From Bolinopsis microptera (lineage: Eukaryota > Ctenophora > Tentaculata > Lobata > Bolinopsidae), in NCBI RefSeq assembly GCF_026151205.1, contig NC_087076.1, positions 22,562,828 through 22,626,827 on the forward strand: a stretch of 64,000 nucleotides of DNA, given 5' to 3'. The translations under genes and the position numbers were made by a program. This document shows, piece after piece, positions 59,231 to 64,000 of the stretch. The notes beneath the pieces were generated by a model. It saw only the letters and a list, made by a program, of their open reading frames with translations. It was not told the origin of the DNA and did not search any database. Numbering within the stretch: position 1 is the first letter of the stretch; each line of letters opens with the position of its first letter.

Positions 59231-59299
59231 TGGATAATATCCGGTTGGAAGAGACAAGGACAAGTGAAACAAGGAAATTAGGAGTGAGGGCAAATTTTC
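59231..59299 (+). mobile_element. Partial arm of the fold-back element family
   Basis: TGGATAATATCCGGTTGG through AGGGCAAATTTTC matches the outer part of the left arm at 32294-32370 with a few differences. The inner part and the opposite arm are absent. Confidence 0.8.
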
Positions 59300-59499
59300 A
59301 TTTTCTTTGAAAAATAAAACATTTTAATTTAAGGTTCTAATCTCACATAAAAACAAATTAACATTTTGATGTGATATCAGAGAATTGTTCGAGAGGTAAG
59401 GTCTAGGTATTCTTATCTCATCGTAGAAAATCTTTGGCAGAACTTCACTGCAACTCCCAATCTGAAAGAAATTGAATTGTCTTAAAAAGTCTCATATAA

Positions 59500-61620
59500 A
59501 AACGATTACAGGGGTAGGGGTTTCCAGATTTTAGCTATTTTCATTTCACCTTGAATTCAGTAATTTTAGAATGGATATGGCCTGAGTTCCACCTACCCCG
59601 GAACATAAAATCACTACAGGGGTAAAGATTCTCGGTCTGGATTTTACCTGAATTTCAGTAATTTTGGGATGGGCGTGGTCCCTAGGAGTGGCCTGAGTGG
59701 GTTGAGAAGTCGAAACTTAATTTTTATGATGGTTTGGGACAAGTACTACCTATTTAAACACTAAAACATGTGCCACCTACTCCGGAACAAAAAGCATCAC
59801 AGGGGTAAAGATTCTCGGTCTGGATTTTACCTGGATTTCAGTAATTTTGGGATGGGCGTGGCCCCTGAGAGTGGCCTGAGTGGGTTGGGAGGTCGAAACT
59901 TGATTTTTATGATGGTTTGGGATAGGCAGTACCCATTTTTATGCTAAAACATGGGCCACCTACCCTGGAACATAAATCGCATACGGGGGTAAAGATTCTC
60001 AGTCTGGATTTGTATGGGATTTGGCCTGGATTTCAGCTATTTTGGGATGGGCGTGGCCCCTGGGAGTGGCCTGAGTGGTTTGATAGGTTGAAACTTGGTT
60101 TTTTAATGGTTTGGGATAGGCAGTACCCATTTTTATACTAAAACATGGACCACCTACAGCTACCCCGGAACATAAATCGCATACGGGGGTAAAGATTCTC
60201 AGTCTGGATTTGTATGGGATTTGACATGGATTTCAGCTATTTTGGGGTGGGCGTGGCCCCTGGGAGTGGCCTGAGTGGTTTGAGAGGTGGAAACTTGGTT
60301 TTTATGATGGTTTGGGATAGGCAGTACCCATTTTTATACTAAAACATGGGCCACCTACCCCGGAACATAAATCGCATACGGGGGTAAAGATTTTCAATCT
60401 TGATTTTGCCTGGATTTCAGCTATTTTGGGATGGGCGTGGCCCCTGGGAGTGGCCTGAGTGGTTTGATAGGTTGAAACTTGGTTTTTTAATGGTTTGGGA
60501 TAGGCAGTACCCATTTTTATACTAAAACATGGACCACCTACCCCGGAACATAAATCGCATACGGGGGTAAAGATTCTCAGTCTGGATTTGTATGGGATTT
60601 GACATGGATTTCAGCTATTTTGGGGTGGGCGTGGCCCCTGGGAGTGGCCTGAGTGGTTTGAGAGGTGGAAACTTGGTTTTTATGATGGTTTGGGATAGGC
60701 AGTACCCATTTTTATACTAAAACATGGGCCACCTACCCCGGAACATAAATCGCATACGGGGGTAAAGATTTTCAATCTTGATTTTACCTGGATTTCAATT
60801 ATTTTGGGATGGGCGTGGCCCCTGGGAGTGGCCTGAGTGGTTTGAGAGGCCGAAACTTGGTTTTTATGATGGTTTGGGATAGGCAGTACCCATTTTTATA
60901 CTAAAACATGGGCCACCTACCCCGGAACATAAATCGCATACGGGGGTAAAGATTTTTAATCCTGGATTTCAGCTATTTTGGGATGGGCGTGGCCCCTGGG
61001 AGTGGCCTGAGTGGTTTGAGAGGTGGAAACTTGGTTTTTATGATGGTTTGGGATAGGCAGTACCCATTTTTATACTAAAACATGGGCCACCTACCCCGGA
61101 ACATAAATCGCATACGGGGGTAAAGATTTTCAATCTTGATTTTACCTGGATTTCAATTATTTTGGGATGGGCGTGGCCCCTGGGAGTGGCCTGAGTGGTT
61201 TGAGAGGCCGAAACTTGGTTTTTATGATGGTTTGGGATAGGCAGTACCCATTTTTATACTAAAACATGGGCCACCTACCCCGGAACATAAATCGCATACG
61301 GGGGTAAAGATTTTTAATCCTGGATTTCAGCTATTTTGGGATGGGCGTGGCCCCTGGGAGTGGCCTGAGTGGTTTGAGAGGTGTAAACTTGGTTTTTTTG
61401 ATGGTTTGGGATAGTCAGTACCCATTTTATACTAAAACATGGGCCACCTTACCCCGGAACATAAATCGCATACGGGGGTAAAGATTTTCAATCTTGATTT
61501 TACCTGGATTTCAGCTATTTTGGGATGGGCGTGGCCCCTGGGAATGGCTTGAGTGGGTTGAGAGGTCGAAACTTGATTTTTATGATGGTTTAGGATAGGT
61601 ACTACCTATTTCACCACCAA
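59500..61620 (+). repeat. Satellite of about 174-200 bp, about 11-12 units, with alternating lengths
   Basis: The landmark CGGAACATAAATCGCAT recurs at 59600, 59783, 59966, 60166, 60361, 60544, 60739, 60923, 61097, 61281 and 61455. Spacings are 183, 183, 200, 195, 183, 195, 184, 174, 184, 174. Units contain GGGATGGGCGTGGCCCCTGG, GGCCTGAGTGG and ACTAAAACATGGGCCACC. Later units form alternating long/short pairs. The edge copies (about 59500-59600 and 61560-61620) are degraded. Confidence 0.93.
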
Positions 61621-61639
61621 AACATATTCCAAAATCCTC

Positions 61640-62028
61640 TTCATAAACCAAGCGAACGCGTGTGCAGTTATAAATTGTGCGCGCGCGCCAGCCTTTCTGT
61701 CAAAGTGTGGCTAAACAAATTTTTTTTCAACACGAAAATCTTGAAATTTGCTAGTTTCAGAAGATAAATCCATCAATTTCCATGAATTTGGGACATTGGG
61801 ACATCGAAGTGTTTGCTGTATTTAAGTGCTGGGAATTGGGTTAAGCCTCCATTCGATTTTCTAAAATGGATATAGTTATACTTATAAGCTAAGCTTACGA
61901 GTCATCAAAAGTCGCGTAAAATTACCCAGGTTCATGGAATGAACCGAAATGAACGAAAATGAATATTCTCCTAAAAGTGCTCAAAGCTCCCGTGTTTGAC
62001 ATGGTAAAAAACCGAAATATCTCTGATA
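61640..62028. other. No recognised feature
   Basis: A/T-rich with one GCGCGCGCGCC run near 61680. No gene or repeat supported. Confidence 0.5.
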
Positions 62029-62170
62029 GGGGGGGGGGGAGGGGGGGGGGAGGGGGGGGGGGTACCAATGACATAAATTGCATAATGGAGAATTGGACAA
62101 TAAAAATTTCCATTTATGCCATAAAACGTATGCCATTTTATGCCATTGGTACCCCCCCCCCCCCCCCCCC
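62029..62170. repeat. Inverted repeat capped by poly-G and poly-C
   Basis: G-rich run (G11 A G10 A G11, 62029-62062) followed by TACCAATGACATAAA. The right side is TTTTATGCCATTGGTA followed by C19 (62152-62170), its near-perfect inverse. Likely a small fold-back element. Confidence 0.8.
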
Positions 62171-62212
62171 TGATATAAACCCGCAAAAGTGTTATTTAAC
62201 AAGGGCAGTTAC

Positions 62213-62543
62213 CTGCTCTGTCCAAGCGGGCCGGGCAGGTTGTTCAGAGGGTCTTTGTTATGGTTGCCGGGCAACATGTTGTTCTGGTTGCCTGGTCACA
62301 GGTTCCTCTTCGTCACAGACCATGTGCATGGCCTCCACAGACTGAGTACTGGCGCTCCGTTCTCTCACACACTGCTGCTTATCAGAGGGGCGGGCTGGTT
62401 GGGAAAGTACTGGTGACCATCTTTCGAGGGAGAGAGTGGCATGGTGGGTCATGTGGTTCAGGCTCACCATATCAACGGGGCCCTCCTCTTCTCCCTCTCG
62501 TAGTCTCGTTCCGCATCATAACTACTACAGTCACGTCTCCACC
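62213..62543 (-). other. Possible host exon(s) on the minus strand
   Basis: This block is clearly richer in G+C than its surroundings. On the minus strand an acceptor-like CTCACTAG opens at 62543, a donor ATATG|GTGAGC lies at 62468, and a donor GAGCAG|GTAACT closes at 62213. Frames give protein-like strings (SYDAERDYEREKRRAPL; RERSASTQSVEAMHMVCDEE), but I recognise no family. It may be exons of an unknown gene or an old pseudogene piece. Confidence 0.3.
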
Positions 62544-62619
62544 CTAGTGAGATATAGTGTTAATTGAGGAATAATATTTCTTTCTGAACTTCATAATGTG
62601 GTGAAATCAGCAAGTAACA

Positions 62620-62926
62620 TCAAACAGGCAATTTTTGGTGAACATGATGAGTAAGGTACATGGAAAATGGTAACTTTTGGTGAACATGGCGAGTAAAGTA
62701 CATTAAAATTGGGAAATTTTGTTAGATATGGCGAATGAGATACCTCAAAACTGGTAACTTCTGGTGAAATTAGCGAGTAAGCTACACTAAAACTGGTAAC
62801 CAAATAGGTAACTTTGGGGTGAAAATGACAAGTAAAGTACACCAAAACTGGTAACTTTTAGTGACCATGGCATGGTGCGAGCTAGGTACATAAAAACTGG
62901 TTACTTTTAGTGAACATGGCGAGTAG
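62620..62926 (+). repeat. Degenerate repeat of about 50-60 bp, 6-7 copies
   Basis: Repeated theme AACTGGTAACTTTTGGTGAA, then CATGGCGAGTAAAGTACA. Copies differ by substitutions and small indels, so the array is old. A minus-strand open frame across it is a by-product. Confidence 0.75.
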
Positions 62927-64000
62927 AACGGGGACCCTAATGATCCAAATACTTATCGACCAATATCCATATTCCATACTCCCCTTACTTGGGAAATGTA
63001 TAGAATACTTTGTTAACCAACAGCTTACCGAGAACATTGAAACAAATAAACTGCTCACCAACCAGTTATGGAAGTGACAATGACTTGGTGAATGTTGTCC
63101 AGAAATACGAAGGTCACTTGAGACGAACTCGTAGTTTTAGTGAAAGTGAGAGTCAGCAAGCCACAAACTCCACCACAGCACCGAAAGGAAAAAACTGTTT
63201 CAGTTTGTGAAGAAAACGGGATCTACGCTTAGATCTCGCCTCGTTACATCTAAACAGCTTGCCTTAGGTGCTAAACATGGTAAAACTGAACCCTGTCACA
63301 GAAGAAACTGCAAGTGTTGTAAAATGATCATGAGTAAGGACTCCATCACATCAAATGGCAAAAAGATCAAATCAGCCCCTGGTTGTTGCAAGACCTATAA
63401 CATCATCTATCTTGTACAGTGTTCGATTTGTAAGAAAAACTATGTGGGTAGGACTATTAATAGCTTGCATAAAAGGATGGACGGACACAGGTCCAAATTT
63501 TATGAAATCATTGATGGTAGAGCATTTGATATTACTAGTGATGAGTATAGCCTAGGAGTTCACTTGATTGACTACGGTTTAGGAGTACATTATACATACA
63601 GATTTTAATGAAACTTTTATAACTTTTATTTTAGAGAATTGCAGTCCCAGTACACTTGAAGTAAAAGAAAATAACTACATACATTTGCTTAATTCTCTTA
63701 GACCTTTTGGCCTTAATACTGTCAATCCCTTTGGATTACCTATATTCCATAAACCTTAATATGATCTTTTTACCTTTTTCGGATTCTTAATTTTGTAACG
63801 GCTCGAGTTTCACTAACCTTTTAACATTTTTTAGGTTCAATGTCACTGGAGATGACTACAATCGAAATATATTTGGCAAGAATCTGAATGTTTTCAGTGT
63901 TGAAAGTTTAGTTTCTTAAATCCTGGAGTAGTCATTCGTGTCCCTGATATTTGGGTTAATTCTAACTCTCCTGCTCACCAACCATCAGTTTGGATTTAGG
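62927..64000 (+). mobile_element. LINE reverse transcriptase fragment, interrupted and cut by the window end
   Basis: At 62930-63064 the translation gives DPNTYRPIS, then LPLLGKCIEYFVNQQLTEN and NKLLTN, the first blocks of a Jockey/CR1-type reverse transcriptase. A small indel changes the frame between the first two. The reading resumes at 63971-64000 as LLTNHQFGFR. The 906 bp between them are a later insertion. The fragment has lost its endonuclease and continues beyond the window. Confidence 0.75.
63065..63970 (+). mobile_element. Penelope-like retroelement fragment with GIY-YIG domain (fossil)
   Basis: The insert is bounded by the 14-bp direct repeat CTGCTCACCAACCA (63051-63064 and 63971-63984). 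It codes for the end of a Penelope-like protein: a Cys-rich linker (CHRRNCKCC) followed by a GIY-YIG nuclease core (NIIYLVQCSICKKNYVGRT, then HKRMDGHRSKF), traceable to about 63760. The reverse transcriptase part is missing and the remainder is broken in a few places. Near 63840 the 3' part has CTGGAGATG followed by CGAAAT, similar in layout to the motif in the fold-back arms. Confidence 0.75.

Noticed and set aside
59941-60514. Open frames in the 184-bp satellite
   Set aside because: They arise from the repeat itself and recur out of phase; no gene is supported.
62591-62845. 84-codon minus-strand frame with 18-residue periodicity
   Set aside because: The periodicity is that of the degenerate repeat beneath it; other copies are frame-broken.

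Overview
This is a piece of an invertebrate animal genome. It is AT-rich, with genes made of short exons joined by GT-AG introns, and it is crowded with minisatellites, LINEs and small inverted-repeat elements. Five host genes can be recognised, all on the + strand: RTF2, a calcipressin (RCAN), TIM50, TMEM128 and a gene resembling LRRCC1. A centriolar LRRCC1-like gene together with R4/Dong-like, CR1/L2-like and Penelope-like retroelements fits a ciliated invertebrate. I cannot name the phylum from sequence alone.

Layout. Positions 1-41235 are occupied by RTF2, whose 5' end lies outside the window. One intron holds a nearly full-length two-ORF LINE (about 300-5210). The next intron holds a 31.6-kb minisatellite of about 600 copies of a 52-bp unit (5717-37302), itself interrupted by a 298-bp almost perfect fold-back element. 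The last RTF2 exon is present twice (37649-38038 and 40846-41235). The two copies encode the same residues and each is followed by an array of the same 47-bp repeat. RCAN follows (42094-43858, four exons). Then come a repeat-rich gap, TIM50 (45537-46499), TMEM128 (47326-47820) and LRRCC1-like (48547-52682, about nine exons). From 53.2 kb on the sequence is mostly mobile or repetitive: a 56-bp array, a minus-strand endonuclease-type LINE of the R4/Dong sort with one long open frame (54644-58051), a roughly 184-bp satellite with alternating unit lengths (59500-61620), poly-G/poly-C inverted repeats, possible minus-strand host exons (62213-62543), and a LINE fragment interrupted by a Penelope-like fossil bounded by 14-bp direct repeats.

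Main themes. (1) Gene edges are repeatedly duplicated or amplified. The 52-bp array ends exactly at an RTF2 splice acceptor. The last 47-bp unit supplies an acceptor-like site plus the apparent RCAN start codon. Donor-bearing exon ends are duplicated in both RTF2 and RCAN, and so is a whole RTF2 terminal exon. (2) Four consecutive genes have an acceptor-like AG 1-8 nt before their ATG, which suggests spliced-leader trans-splicing or 5'UTR introns. (3) The CR1/L2-like LINE has a canonical A_AAA_AAC heptamer in the correct register to join ORF1 to ORF2 by a -1 frameshift. (4) The R4/Dong-like element carries a repeated hairpin, with constant stem and changing loop, throughout its 3'UTR.
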